NCBI GenBank assembly: GCA_022316685.1
Contig: JAKJHU010000360.1
Span: 62,001-126,000, forward strand
Reading direction: 5' to 3'
Source of the DNA: Progne subis subis
Lineage: Eukaryota; Chordata; Aves; Passeriformes; Hirundinidae
Length of the DNA stretch: 64,000 nucleotides
Shown here one piece after another: positions 22,166 to 32,885 of this stretch. Under the pieces are notes generated by a model. The model searched no databases and was not told where the DNA came from. It was given only the letters and a program-made list of their open reading frames with translations. Within the stretch, counting starts at the first letter, position 1. Every line of letters starts with the position of its first letter. The translations under genes were made by a program, and so were the position numbers.

Positions 22166-23122
22166 GTCCCCATGTGCAGCCACAGCAAATGTCCAACAAC
22201 AGCTCCATCAACCACTTCCTCCTGCTGGCATTGGCAGACAAACGGCAGCTGCAGCTCCTGCACTTCTGCCTCTTCCTGGGCATCTCCCTGGCTGCCCTCC
22301 TGGCCAACGGCCTCATCATCAGCGCCGTAGCCTGCGGCCACCTCCTGCACACGCCCATGTTCTTCTTCCTGCTCAACCTGGCCCTCACCGACCTGGGCTC
22401 CATCTGCACCACTGTCCCCAAAGCCATGCACAATTCCCTCTGGGACACCAGGAGCATCTCCTACACAGGATGTGCACTGCAACTATTTGTTTTTGTCTTT
22501 TTCATGTCAGCAGAATTTTCCCTCCTGACCATCATGTGCTACTGACCGCTACGTGTCCATCTGCAAATCCCTGCACTACGGGACCCTCCTGGGCAGCAGA
22601 GCTTGTGCCCACATGGCAGCAGCTGCCTGGGCCAGTGCCTTTCTCAATGCTCTCATGCACACGGCCAATACATTTTCCCTGCCCCTGTGCCATGGCAATG
22701 ACCTGGGCCAGTTCTTCTGTGAAATCCCACAGATCCTCAAGCTCTCCTGTTCCAAATCCTACCTCAGGGAACTTGGGCTCATTGTATTTTCTATTTCTTT
22801 AGCCTTGTATTGTTTTGTGTTCATTGTTTTCTCCTATGTGCAGATCTTCAGAGCTGTGCTGAGGATTCCCTCTGAGCAGGGACGGCACAAAGCCTTTTCC
22901 ACCTGCCTCCCTCACCTGGCCGTGGTCTCCCTGTTCCTCAGCACTTCCACATTTTCCTACCTGAAGCCCCCCTCCATCTCCTCCCCATCCCTGGATCTGG
23001 CCCTGTCAGTTCTGTACTCAGTGGTGCCTCCAGCCCTGAACCCCCTCATCTACAGCCTGAGGAACCAGGAGCTCAAGGCTGCAGTGCAGAGACTGATGAC
23101 TGCAGGGCTTCAGGAACATTAA
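22166..23122 (+). pseudogene. Olfactory receptor (OR14-like) pseudogene, left arm, single frameshift
   Basis: A seven-transmembrane odorant receptor. The coding exon opens after the acceptor CTTTATCCATGAACAG; the best start is the ATG at 22,189 (MSNNSS, with an N-glycosylation site). Receptor motifs are PMFFFLLNLALTDLG, DRYVSIC, KAFSTCLPHL and NPLIYSLRN near the C-terminus. One extra base at about 22,542-22,543, inside the MxYDRY motif at the end of TM3, creates a TGA at 22,543-22,545. The second frame (22,553-23,122) is then open to the natural stop. Apart from that the gene is complete at about 310 codons. Its partner in the right arm is intact. Confidence 0.9.
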
Positions 23123-24719
23123 ACTGCTGGCCAATTTCTGCAAATCACTAGCACTAAAAGTCATCTTTGATACTTCTTGTTGGTTTCATTTCGGAAGTCC
23201 TTGCTTTTTTGTTTTTTTTTTATGATATTGTCCACCAACAAGTGTTTTGTTTGTACTATTTCTCATTTTGTTTCTCTCCAAATCCCCTATAGCCACAGAC
23301 TGTGTCAATGAACGGCTGCACTCCTGGTGGCTTTAAAGGAACTAAAGGATCTCTCAGACAAGTTTTCCTGCAGAGATCCCCCTTTTGTTCCCTTCTCTGG
23401 CAGCTGCAGCAGCAATGTCTGTGTGCAGAGCTGGGGCAGATCAGTGCTGGCACGAGCAGCTGTGCCCAGGAGCAGCAGCACTTGGTGTTGCCAGTGCTGC
23501 TCCCGTGCCCCTGCCCCGCTGCCCTCCTGGCCCTGGTGTTGCTGTAGGGCCTGAGTGCTCTCGGGGCCGGGCACAGTGCTGGGGGTGGCAGTGCCGGGGC
23601 TGCAGCAGGGACAGGCCATGGGCACTGCTGGGGCAGCGCTGACGCCTCAGGGCAGGGCCTGGGGGCTCCAGGCTCCTTGCCCAGGCTCTCTCCAGAACAC
23701 GCCCCAGGCCAATGCTCAGCAGAGAAAAGCCCCGTGAGCAGCCCCAGGGTGGCCGTGGGCAGGCTGGGGGCAAACAGCATGGCTGGGGCTCTGCAAGGTC
23801 CCTGGGGGAGACGGGAAGGAGCAGCAGAGCAGGGGCTGATCCATCCCCAATGCGCTGGACACCCCAGGGCAGCGTCCCAGAGCGTCCTCATGCACCTGCC
23901 AACAACATCCCCCCTCTGCAGCCCTGGCCTCTCCCACAGCTCACACAGGTGCCACATCCTTGCAGGCACAGACACAGCAGCACTGGCTCAGGAGCCCCTG
24001 TTTGCACTGCCCAGAGCAGGCGTGAGCACCCCCATGGTGTTGGTGTGGGGAGATGAACCTGAGGGAGCACAAATGCCATCAGCCCCTGGGGCCAAGAAGG
24101 GCTGGGGGACAGCAGGGAAACCACTCAGGTTTGTGGTGGCCTCTGAAGTCAGCCAGAAAATTTGTTCCCATGAGCTGTGAGTTTCCTGTGCCACTGCAGA
24201 TGTTGTTGCTCAGAGCCAGGGCTGCCTGGCAGCCACCCTCAAACTGCTCTCAGCATTTCCTTTGCTTAACCTGGGCTTTCTTTACCCTTCCTGCTTCAAA
24301 TTTCTTCCTATTGCCCACCTCTTCTCCCTCCTCTGCAAACAGCCCATCCCTGGTTGCCATTTCCTCTCTGGCCCTCTGGCCCCACTCCCCATTTCAGTTC
24401 CTGAGTTCCTGGCACCATGGGAAGGTCTCCTGGGGAGCAAGATCATCCTCCAAGTGCTTCAGGAATTGTCTGCAGGCTCCTGCAGTGCCTCATGCTGCTC
24501 CCTTGCCAGAGGCACCACAGACCAGGGGGGCACATCTGGGCTGCTGTGTCTGGCTGTGGGGCTCCCTGTTCTGGCAATGAGGAGCTGCAGAGGCTCTGCA
24601 GGACTGACAGGATGGGCTTTGGGGCTGTGAGGAGAAGCTGAGGCACCTGGGCTGCTGGAGCTTCTGAAGAGGAGGCCCAGGGCTCATCCTGCGACTGCTG
24701 CAAGGGTGGTTTCAGCGAA
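23123..24719. other. 3' flank of the left OR and a 1-kb block repeated directly at 58.1-59.15 kb
   Basis: 23,256-23,340 matches the right-arm OR flank (about 46,610-46,720, reversed). 23,690-24,715 recurs with high similarity and the same orientation at about 58,100-59,150, outside the main palindrome. No gene is recognised; ORFs overlap on both strands in GC-rich DNA. Confidence 0.55.
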
Positions 24720-25325
24720 TCACAGAATCAGCAAGGTTGGAGAACACCTTGGAGATGATCAAGTCCAACCTGTGCCCTGACACTGCCATGCCTCCCTTGA
24801 GCCTCCTCTTCTCCAGGATAAACAATCCCAGCTCCCTCAGCCACTCCTCACAGGACTTGTGTTCCAGTCCCCTCACCAGCATTGTTGTTCTTCTCAGGAC
24901 ACACTCCAGCCCCTCCATGTCCTTTCTTAATTGGGGGCCCAGAACTGGACACAGCACTCGAGGTGCTGCCCAACCAGTGCTGAGCACAGGGGAAGAATCA
25001 CTGCCCTGCTCCTGCTGCCCACACTGTCCCTGATTTAGGCCAGGAGCCATTGGCCTTCTTGGCCACCTGGGCACACTGCTGGCTCATGTCCAGCCTGCTG
25101 TCCATCAGTCCATGCAAGTCCCTTTCTGCCTGGCTGATATTCAGCCACTCTGTCACCAGCCTGCACCACTTCAGGGGTTGTTGTGGCCACAGTGCAGGAC
25201 TCAATATCTGGACTTGTTAAACCTCACATTGTTGGATTTGACTTCCTGGATCCAGCCTGTCCAGGGCCCTGTGCACAGCCCTCCTAGCCTCCAGCAGATC
25301 AACACTTCCAGCCAACTTAGTGTCA
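24720..25325 (-). mobile_element. CR1 LINE 3' part, antisense
   Basis: Begins with AGAATCAGCAAGGTTGGAGA and contains CCTCTTCTCCAGGATAAACA, CCCAGAACTGGACACAGCAC, a GTTAAACCTCACATTG block and CAGCAGATCAACACTTCCAG, the hallmarks of an antisense CR1. The partner in the right arm is 45,655-46,262 on the plus strand. Confidence 0.85.
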
Positions 25326-25775
25326 CCACGGTTCCTTGTGTCCCTAGACTGTCACAATGGTCTCCATGATTCCATGAGGCTTCCCAGTGTCATAGTGTGC
25401 CTTTGTTTCCGTGGGACCCCTTGGTGTCACAAAGTCCCTTGGATCCTTGGGCCCCACAGTGTCTACAATGGTGCCTTGGGCCCCCATGACCCTGGAGTGT
25501 CACAATGGATCCTTTGTTCCATGAGGTCTGGCAGCACAGCAATGATCTCCTTGGTTCCACAGTGTCACAGTGGCCTCTGTGGTTCCACCAGGCCCCAGAC
25601 TGTCACCATGGGTTCCTTGCTTGCATTTAGCCCCACAGTGTCACAATGGCCCCTTAGCTCTATGGTGACATATCATGCACAGTGTCACTCTGGTCCTCTT
25701 AGTGCCACCAGGTCCCTCAGTGTCACAATGGCCCCTTGCTTCCCCAGGGCCCTGCAGTGTCACCATCATCAGAGA
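25326..25775. repeat. Degenerate minisatellite of about 45-50 bp between two CR1 copies
   Basis: AGTGTCACAATGG-type phrases recur roughly every 45-50 bases with CCTTGGTTCC and CCCCACAG between them. The right-arm array (45,425-45,655) is only about half as long, so copy number differs between arms. Confidence 0.65.
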
Positions 25776-26300
25776 ATCAACCACACTGGAAAAGACCTTG
25801 GAGAGCATCAAGTCCAACCTGTGAGCCAACACCACCTTGTTAGGCAGACCACGGCACTGAGTGCCACATCCAGTCATTCCTGAAACACTGCCAAGGACAA
25901 TGACCCACCCACCTCCCTAGGCAGCCCATTCCAATGCCCAGTCACCATTTTCGGAAGAATATTTCCTAACGTTCAGCTTAAACATCCCCTGTTGCAGCTT
26001 AAGGCTTGTCCTCTTGTCCTGTCACTGTTCCCTGGGAGAAGAGCCCGACCCCCATCTAGCTGCACCCTCCTTTCAGGGAGTTGTAGAGAGTGATGAAGCC
26101 TCCCCTGAGCCTCCTCTTCTCCAGGATAAACAACCCCAGCTCCCTCAGCTGTTCCTCACAGGACTTCTGTTAGAGACCACTCTCCAGCTTTGTTGCCCTT
26201 CTCTGGACACACTCCCACCAGTCCATGTCCTTCCTAAACTGGGGGGTTCAGAACTAGACACAATATTTGAGGTTCTGCCCAACCAGAGCTGAGCACAGGG
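25775..26300 (-). mobile_element. CR1 LINE 3' part, antisense, second copy
   Basis: Begins at the CR1 end phrase AGAGAATCAACCACACTGGA and contains GGCAGCCCATTCCAATGCCC, CTTGTCCTGTCACTGTTCCC, TCAGGGAGTTGTAGAGAGTG and CTTCTCCAGGATAAACAACC. The right-arm partner is 44,890-45,425, with almost no length change. Confidence 0.85.
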
Positions 26301-27404
26301 AAAGAATCACTGCCCTGCTCCTGATGGCAGCACCATTCCTGATCCATAGGAGTGCCAAGGGTTGGATGAGAGAATTGGTGGGGAGGGGTTGGGGACAAAG
26401 TCTGATTGATTGTCAGCCATGAAGGGTCTTGATTTTTACATGTATTCAGACTGCAGAAGAAGGTGCTGGACGTCAATATCAGTTGAACATTGCTGATATC
26501 AATTGATAAAAAGGAAAAGAAAACAGGACAAAACAGTTCTCTCTGCATTGTTTTAAATATAGAACATTCACTCGAATAAACTTCTGAAATCTGTCTAATT
26601 GACCACAGAAGAATTGAAAACTTAAATCATTCCCAGGCATTTTTCTTATTTGGTTTTTTTTTGAACAAATGTTATGAGCTTTTCCCAATGAACTCTGTAA
26701 CTGAAGAGTTCAAGAAGGAAGAGGTCTCTGGAGTAGTAAAATTCATCCGCAACCTCAAAGGGGCTGAGGATCCATCCTCATCAGAGCAGGAATGAACAGA
26801 AATGGGCACAGCTTTCTGGCTGCCCCAGCTTTGGGATGGGCCCTGGGCCTGGAGCAGGAGCAGCTCTGGAGGGCCCCAAGGCCAGGGCTGTTGTGCTGGC
26901 CTGGGCAGATGGGATGGCAGCAGGGGCCGCAGAGCTCTCAGCACCTCAGGGAGAGGGGAGCAGGGCACACAGGGAGCCTCCTTTTCCCTTGGCCCAGCAC
27001 CTTGCCCATGGCTGGGGCTGAGTCCTGTCTGAGCTGCAGCTGCTGCTGTGCCCTTCCGAGGGGCTGAGGCCGTGGGGCCCCTGCCCAGAGCAGCCTGCCC
27101 TGAGCAGAGCTGTGGGGCCAGAGCCGGCTGGGCTGTGCTGGGGAGAGGCCCTTGGTGCTGCCGAGAGCTCAGGGCAGCTGGCAGAGCTTGGAGGGAGCTG
27201 GGCTGGGCTGAGAGAGCCTGCCACAGAAACCATCAGTGTCCATCTCAGTCTGTGTGAGCGTGCAGGGGCAGGACTCAGCCCAGGCCTTGTGGGGCAGGGC
27301 CAGCGCCTGTGGAAGGCATTGAAAACAGGCAAGTGGCCCAGAGAGGAGGCTGCTCTGTGCCCTTGGTGGCATAGACAGAGCAGGAACACGGCCCAGGACA
27401 TTTG
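26301..27404. other. Inner-arm DNA distal to core gene copy A; no gene seen
   Basis: Matches 43,680-44,890 in reverse with nearly constant coordinate sums. ORFs of 60-150 codons on both strands are shadows of GC-rich DNA. A diverged third copy of part of it is at about 63,240-63,690. Confidence 0.5.
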
Positions 27405-28127
27405 TCAGTGCCAGCCTCTGTCCCCAGCCATTGCCAGCCCTGGCTGCTCAGCCCAGGTTTGCGGGGCAGTTTGGCTGTGGCCCAGCTCCATCCTCCTGCG
27501 GGGCTCAGGGCCTGTTCCCGGCCATGGCCAGCCCTGCCCGGCCTCTCTGCTGGCCCAGAGCCCGGCAGAGCCCGGGGCAGGGCTGTCTGTGCAGCCCCAC
27601 AGGTGCCTGAAAGGGCTGGAAGCTGTACCAGGAATGGGCCCCCTGGGTGGGAGGAGCCAGCCAGAGGCACGGAAGCGCCCGGAGCAGCGGGACGAGGCAC
27701 AGCAGGGCAGGTGGCCTCGCTTGCCCAGCTGCTGCAGGTGCACCCACAGCGCCCGCCACATGGCAGGATGAAGCGGAGCCCATGTCCCACGGTGAGACCG
27801 GAGCAGCAGCATCAGCCCCTGCAGCTCCTTGGCCACGCTGACGCAGGGGCCGCAGCTGCCGGGTCCTTTGGGGCAAGTGGTGGGAGCATCGGGACACTTC
27901 CGAGGGCTTGCGCCAGGCCCGGAGGCCCTGGCAGCCACAGGGGCTCCTGGGCTCCTGCCTGGGCCCCTGGCCCGGCCCCCGAGCTGCTTGCGCGGCCTCC
28001 GAGTCCCGGCCTGCCGGCCCTGCCGTGCCCGGTGGCCAATGACCCAGCGGACAGCCACCATTGCCAGCAGCAGGGCAAGTGCAGCCAGCAGGACGCTGAC
28101 GTCGCTCACGGCTCCGACACGTGCCAT
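27405..28127 (-). CDS. Core gene copy A, short form, 240 residues
   Basis: I do not recognise this family. The ATG at 28,125-28,127 lies 33 bases after the TATA box. The protein opens MARVGAVSDV, then a hydrophobic segment of about 17-20 residues (positions about 10-29, LLAALALLLAMVAVRWVIG), then a strongly basic stretch (RARQGRQAGTRRPRK, about 33-47). This is the layout of a single-pass membrane protein with a short outer N-terminus. A Cys-rich patch near residues 84-96 and an HLPCCASSRCSG patch near 155-166 follow. After about residue 178 copies A and D share one tail and copies B and C another. A's tail is open for 60 residues and carries Arg/Trp-rich sequence. An open frame plus the conserved promoter make a real gene plausible. 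Expression and function are unknown. Confidence 0.55.
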   Translation of the reverse strand: MARVGAVSDVSVLLAALALLLAMVAVRWVIGHRARQGRQAGTRRPRKQLGGRARGPGRSPGAPVAARASGPGASPRKCPDAPTTCPKGPGSCGPCVSVAKELQGLMLLLRSHRGTWAPLHPAMWRALWVHLQQLGKRGHLPCCASSRCSGRFRASGWLLPPRGPIPGTASSPFRHLWGCTDSPAPGSAGLWASREAGQGWPWPGTGPEPRRRMELGHSQTAPQTWAEQPGLAMAGDRGWH

Positions 28128-28160
28128 CGCCACTGCACTGGCGGCTGTGGGGCCGGCCCG

Positions 28161-28262
28161 CCTTATATAGGGATGGCCCGGTGACCTCACAATGCTGGGG
28201 CCGCCACACGGCGTGACATCACAGCCCAGCCTCAGGCCGCTGTCACGCCATTTGTGACCTCA
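28161..28262 (-). promoter_or_regulatory. Promoter of copy A: TATA box plus three CRE-like octamers
   Basis: On the minus strand the order is TGAGGTCA (28,255-28,262), TGATGTCA (28,214-28,221), TGAGGTCA (28,182-28,189) and CTATATAAGG (28,161-28,170). Each octamer differs from the palindromic CRE TGACGTCA at one position. The ATG follows the TATA box by 33 bases, so the transcript leader must be very short. Confidence 0.65.
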
Positions 28263-28314
28263 CAGCACCGCCTGCCTCAGAGCCGGCAAGACCCACTCAG
28301 GCAGCAGGGCGCTG

Positions 28315-28551
28315 ATGGCCAGGAAAGGCCTGCCACTGAAAATGGGAGCCCAGGCCGTGGCAGCCAAGCGCTCCCAGGAGCACGGGCCACATCAGGAAGA
28401 GGTCAGGTGCCACCAATGCCCAGCCCATGGCTCCCCCAAGGCTGTGGAACTGCTGGCTGGGAACAGCCTCTGCCCTGTGCCGGAGAAGATCCTGCAGACA
28501 CAAAGGCGGCTGCAGTTCCCCATGCCCAGGCAGCTCTTCCCACCTGCCTGA
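28315..28551 (+). CDS. Divergent 78-codon ORF upstream of copy A, unrecognised
   Basis: Starts 188 bases from the copy A start codon on the opposite strand, so the two would share the TATA/CRE region head to head. The product begins MARKGLPLKMGA and has a CHQC pair and a basic, proline-containing C-terminus. The same 78 codons are open upstream of copies C (38,711-38,947) and D (42,650-42,886); at copy B the ORF is cut by the ERV. The copies are too similar for conservation of the frame to count as evidence of selection. Confidence 0.25.
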   Translation: MARKGLPLKMGAQAVAAKRSQEHGPHQEEVRCHQCPAHGSPKAVELLAGNSLCPVPEKILQTQRRLQFPMPRQLFPPA

Positions 28552-28599
28552 CAGCTCCAACCCCTTAGCCTATCACTACAATTGCTGTCACAGAATGCC

Positions 28600-28770
28600 T
28601 CTGCAGCTCCCTTGGAGCTCCTGGCAGACACTGCAAGGCACTGGGAGGCCTCCCCACAACCTTCTCTTCTCCAGCCTGAGCAGCTCCAACTCTCTCTCAA
28701 GCTGTCTCCACAGGAGAGCTGCTCACCTTCGCAACCCGCTGGCCTGCTCTGCACTTGCTGCAACAGTTGC
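28600..28770 (-). mobile_element. Short CR1 fragment, antisense
   Basis: AACCTTCTCTTCTCCAGCCT, GAGCAGCTCCAACTCTCTC and GTCTCCACAGGAGAG are in the order of an antisense CR1. The same fragment is at about 38,510-38,640 and 42,450-42,580 (plus strand), so it belongs to the ancestral tandem unit. Confidence 0.6.
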
Positions 28771-30800
28771 ATGGCCTGATGTGCTGGCCACAGCAGGAGT
28801 GGAATCCCTGCTCCAGGTCTGGCCCTGCCTGAGCAGCTTCATTCCACAGGCTCAGGCGACGTGTCTGGCTGCTCAGTCCCAGCTGCTGTAAGTGGGCAGG
28901 ATTAGTGCTGCCGCTGGATCCCCAGAGTGATGGCCACGGCTCGCATGGGCCCGGCCCCATCCCTTGGGCATCTCTGCCGACGGAAAGCCCAGTCCTGCGT
29001 GGGCCACCTGCAGTCTGGCAAGAGGCTGCCCGTGCCAGCCTCTGCTGTCGCCAGGCAGGGGCAGCAGCCGGCCGTGCTAGCGCTGATTCCAGCCTGCTGC
29101 GAGTCACACAGCGGGAGAGGGACAGCTTGGCTCCGGGCACTGGCCACTCCCAACTCATTGCTGCAAGGCAGCGATGAAAGCGCACGCACCCTGGCAAGCA
29201 GCTCCAGCAGCAGTGCTGTCCTTCCCCTCGAGGAAAACAGGAACGGCTTGCCCTCAGAGCCCCTGGCTCTCATGGCAGCAGCTCACACAGCTGCCCACGC
29301 AGCAACAGGCACATGTTCTCTGGACGCATAAGGAGCTCTGCGTGTCTTTGTTCCACATTGCTTCACATGCTCAGGTTGCCGGTCCCTCTGAGGCACTGGC
29401 AAAAGACCAGCACACATCTTCAGCCCCCACTCCTCATGTGCAACAAGTTCTTCTGCTCTCTTTGGCCATTCTGCTGTCCTCAGCTGTTGCTTTCAACTGC
29501 CCCACTCGCAGCGTCCTGCGTCCCTTCCCTCTGCCCGCTCTTCCCACACAGGCTAGCCCTTCAGTGGAGGCCTGCCTTGTGTCCCCTCTGCTCCCCAAAG
29601 TGTGCTCCACAGGCCACCGTGCCGGCAAGGCAGCCGCCGTAGCCTTTGGTGGCAGTGGGGGGTCACAGCCCCAGCGCCCCTGCACGAGCCCCAGAGCTGC
29701 CACTGGCTGCCTCCAGGTGAGCCTGAGGACACTCTGCAGTGGGCAGCATCAGCTCCTGAGCCTGCACTTGCCTGCCCTTGAGCCTCCCTGGGCAAAGGGG
29801 AAATCGGACAGGGACGGGACTGCAGGGAGCGGCCATGGCCTACCTCTTGGGCAATCCACAGCCAGCACCAGGCAGCCCCTGCCTGCAGCATGGCGCAGGC
29901 ACGGCCACACGGCCACGGCCACACAGGCTGGGCCCTGTGGCGACCCAAGTCATTTCCTCCCCATCAACTGCTGCCAGGCACCAGGCTGCTCTGAAGCACT
30001 GGAGAGGCTGCTCTTGCAGCAGGGCTGCCCTGGCCAGGTGCAAAGTCATAGTTCCACGTGGTTGCCCCATCCCTGCTTGTGGTGGTTCTTTTGAGAGACC
30101 CAGATGAGCGTCGATGGCAAAAGGCACCGAGCTTGCCCTCTGTCCTGGGGCATATCATGGCTTGATTCTGGGCTCCTGCCCTGCCGGCCGCAGCTCTTCC
30201 TTAGCTCCTTCCCCGTCCTCGCCGGTGCCAGAGAGACAGAGCTGCCGGCAGTCGCAGGCCTTTTTCCCAGACCGGGAAAAGGGCCTAGAGGCAGGTCCAA
30301 GCCACTCCCCGATCAGGGAGAAGGTGGGAGTGGAACAGAGTTGGGTTCCATTCCAGCCTGGGGAGTGGGCGCAGCGAAGCAGGGACAAACAAGGTGCTCC
30401 ACTTTCCAAGGGGAACAGGGAAGAAAACATCACAAACACCAAGATCAAAAGGAAACACAGTATCAACCAAATGAACACACTAGAACCCCAGCTCCCACAA
30501 GGATGGGCAGCCGAGCGTTTGGACAAGCAGAGTGGAGCGGTAACTGTGTCCCTACCAAACCTCCAAGCACTGGTATATGGGTCAGCCCCGCAGGCATCTC
30601 TCTCAGAAGGATGTCAGTGGAAATGACAACAACACCGGTGAGGGTTGCACGTGATACTTGCTCAGCCTCAGAGGACAAACAGGAGTTGAAACCGAGTCAT
30701 TGGGAATGGCCCAGGATCCCCGGCCTGTAGTCAAGCCCTGCAATGGGCCAGTTTTTGGGAAGAAAAGAGCCCTCTCCCAGCAGGAACACTGCCACAGCTC
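28771..30800. other. Spacer of the core-gene tandem unit between copies A and B
   Basis: About 2 kb of GC-rich DNA that recurs inverted at about 40,390-42,430; its first 0.9 kb also recurs beside copy C (37,590-38,430). Many ORFs overlap on both strands, none with a domain I know. The one worth noting on the core-gene strand is 30,155-30,526, whose product has a hydrophobic stretch (FIWLILCFLLILVFVMF) near its start. Its right-arm match is 40,720-41,043. Confidence 0.45.
30104..30730 (+). CDS. 208-codon ORF in the tandem-unit spacer, unrecognised
   Basis: The product is hydrophilic, rich in Pro, Gly, Lys and Gln, with no signal peptide or membrane helix. The same length and reading frame exist in the right arm (40,468-41,094, minus). 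Because the arms are almost identical this agreement is weak evidence. The opposite strand is also open over much of it. I list it as a candidate only. Confidence 0.2.
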   Translation: MSVDGKRHRACPLSWGISWLDSGLLPCRPQLFLSSFPVLAGARETELPAVAGLFPRPGKGPRGRSKPLPDQGEGGSGTELGSIPAWGVGAAKQGQTRCSTFQGEQGRKHHKHQDQKETQYQPNEHTRTPAPTRMGSRAFGQAEWSGNCVPTKPPSTGIWVSPAGISLRRMSVEMTTTPVRVARDTCSASEDKQELKPSHWEWPRIPGL

Positions 30801-30817
30801 TTTGGAGGAATCCTAAT

Positions 30818-32065
30818 TTATTTAACACCTAGGGTGGAAGGGCCCACCGAGGCCTGTGACCACCTGCCTGGGCTGCAGGGACCGTCTCGGGGCAGCCTCC
30901 TGGAGACCACGCTAGCACCATGGTCTCGTGGGCGCTGTCTGTGCCACCCAGCTGGGGCTGTTGCTGCCTGAGTCAGGCACAGCATCCTGGGAGCCCTGCG
31001 CTGGACACTGTTGGCTGCAGGATGTTTGTGGCTCAGCCACCTGCTCCTGGGAATGCCTCTCCTTCTCCAACTGGGCTCCTGTTTGTGCTTCCCAGCTTTC
31101 CCTGGCTGTGTCAGTGCCCTGGGACACACCGGGGCTCTCGATGTGCACGGGATGCTGTTGATGTGGAAGGGAGCAGGAGGAGGTGTCCAGCGCTTGCTGA
31201 GGGTGCGCAAGCACGGAGGCTTTCTTGAGAGGCTGGGAGGGCTGGAGCCCTCCAGGAGGGAATGTGTGGGAGAGAGGCAGGAAGTGGGCGCCAGGGACGG
31301 GTGTTGGCAGGCGCAGGATCTTGAAGGGCTGGGGGCTCTCAGCAGGGATGGAGGCTGTGGCAAGCTGCTGGGAGGGAGGCAGCATCTCGGCGCTGGGGAG
31401 GTTGTGCGAGGGAGGGAGGCGCTTGAGATCAGGGAGGGACTTGCAGGATTGGAGGCCGTGAGAGGCGGTGGAGGCTCCCGGAAGGCTGGATGTGGGCCAG
31501 CCCGAGCTTCTCCCAGGGATGGTTGGTGTCCAGGGCGGTGTCTCCTGGAAGGGCTGGAGGCTGTGCCAGGAATGGCCCCTCTGGCTGGCAGGAGCCTGCC
31601 GGAGGCACGGAAGTGCCCGGAGCAGCAGGACGAGGCACAGCAGGGCAGGTGGCCTCGCTTGCCCAGCTGCTGCAGGTGCGCCCACAGCGCCTGCCACATG
31701 GCAGGATGAAGCGGAGCCCATGTCCCATGGTGAGACCGGAGCAGCAACATCAGCCCCTGCAGCTCCTTGCCCACGCTGACGCAGGGGCCGCAGCTGCCGG
31801 GTCCCTTGGAGCAAGTGGCAGGAGCATCGGGATGCTTTCGACGGCTTGTGCCAGGCCCGGGGGCCCTGGCAGCCACAGGGGCTCCTGGGCTCCTGCCTGG
31901 GCCCCTGGCCCGGCCCCCGAGCTGCTTGCGCGGCCTCCGAGTCCCGGCCTGCCGGCCCTGCCGTGCCCGGTGGCCAATGACCCAGCGGACAGCCACCGTG
32001 GCCAGCAGCAGGGCAAGTGCAGCCAGCAGGAGGCTGACGTCGCTCACGGCTCCGACACGATCCTT
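30818..32065 (-). pseudogene. Core gene copy B, start codon lost and 3' half frame-shifted
   Basis: The partner of copy C across the palindrome. Where C has ATG GCA, copy B has AAG GAT (AAG at 32,063-32,065), so the normal start is gone. The upstream in-frame Met at 32,128 lies before the expected transcription start. The first 190 codons otherwise match the family. After the shared PSRR codons, B has two more bases than C, which moves translation into another frame that happens to stay open to 30,818. In the frame homologous to C's tail the reading stops early, after TRPW C. A poly(A) signal (AATAAA) overlaps the end as in C. It is best read as a pseudogene unless a different start is used. 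Confidence 0.65.
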
Positions 32066-32098
32066 CGCCACTGCACTGGCGGCTGTGGGGCCGGCCCG

Positions 32099-32200
32099 CC
32101 TTATATAGGGATGGCCCGGTGACCTCACAATGCTGGGGCCGCTGCACGTCGTGACATCACAGCCCAGCCTCAGGCCGCTGTCACGCCATTTGTGACCTCA
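32099..32200 (-). promoter_or_regulatory. Promoter of copy B: TATA box and CRE-like octamers kept
   Basis: TATA (CTATATAAGG) at 32,099-32,108 and octamers at 32,120-32,127, 32,152-32,159 and 32,193-32,200 match copy A in sequence and spacing, although the start codon below them is lost. The inserted ERV begins 166 bases further upstream. Confidence 0.6.
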
Positions 32201-32366
32201 CAGCACCGCCTGCCTCAGAGCCGGCAAGACCCACTCAGGCAGCAGGGCGCTGATGGCCAGGAAAGGCCTGCCACTGAAAATGGGAGCCCAGGCCGTGGCA
32301 GCCAAGCTCTCCCAGGAGCACGGGCCACATCAGGAAGAGGTCAGGTGCCACGAGTGCCCAGCCCAT

Positions 32367-32885
32367 TGTCGAAAAATGCCTTCTTCCCTCCTGCTGCTGA
32401 GGACTCCAGGACGGTGTAGATGAATGTAAACGAGAGATCTCTGAAGTTGGGTCTTAGAAGAACCGGTTTATTGTGTAGAGTGTGATGCCTTGCTCGGAGC
32501 TGCCAGGCGCAGCTGTGGCATGGCCTTGGAAGGTGGGGGCAAGTAACAGATAAAGAAATTCCAAGAGCAAGATGCAAGAGGCAAGAGAGAGGAGCAAAGG
32601 AGAGAAGAGAACAGAAGTGCAGCCCACTCTCGCAGCCCTCTGATAAGGGGTCTCGAGGTGGGCTGTAACAGGCTTGTGCCAATGGGGTTACAGATACTTG
32701 CTACTTCAGGGCGGGTTACATGTGTGGGATGAATTATACATTGGGGGTTGTTTTTGCAGGCATCTAGTAGCTAGGACATTTTAAACATCAAAACTTACTT
32801 TCAATTCTATCTCAGTTACAGGTTTCACATTCTCAGAGTCCAAGCAATCATATTTATAGGGCTTTCTGGCTTCACCTTCCCAACA
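32367..32885 (-). repeat. 3' LTR of a partial ERV (second ERV), 519 bp
   Basis: On the minus strand the LTR starts TGTTGGGAAGG directly after a purine tract (AACGGGGGAGA, 32,886-32,896) and ends CGACA at 32,367, next to arm DNA. A poly(A) signal is at 32,467-32,472 (TTTATT on the plus strand). The end of the env frame overlaps the LTR start. The element's 5' end is missing, so no duplication of the target can be seen. Confidence 0.75.
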
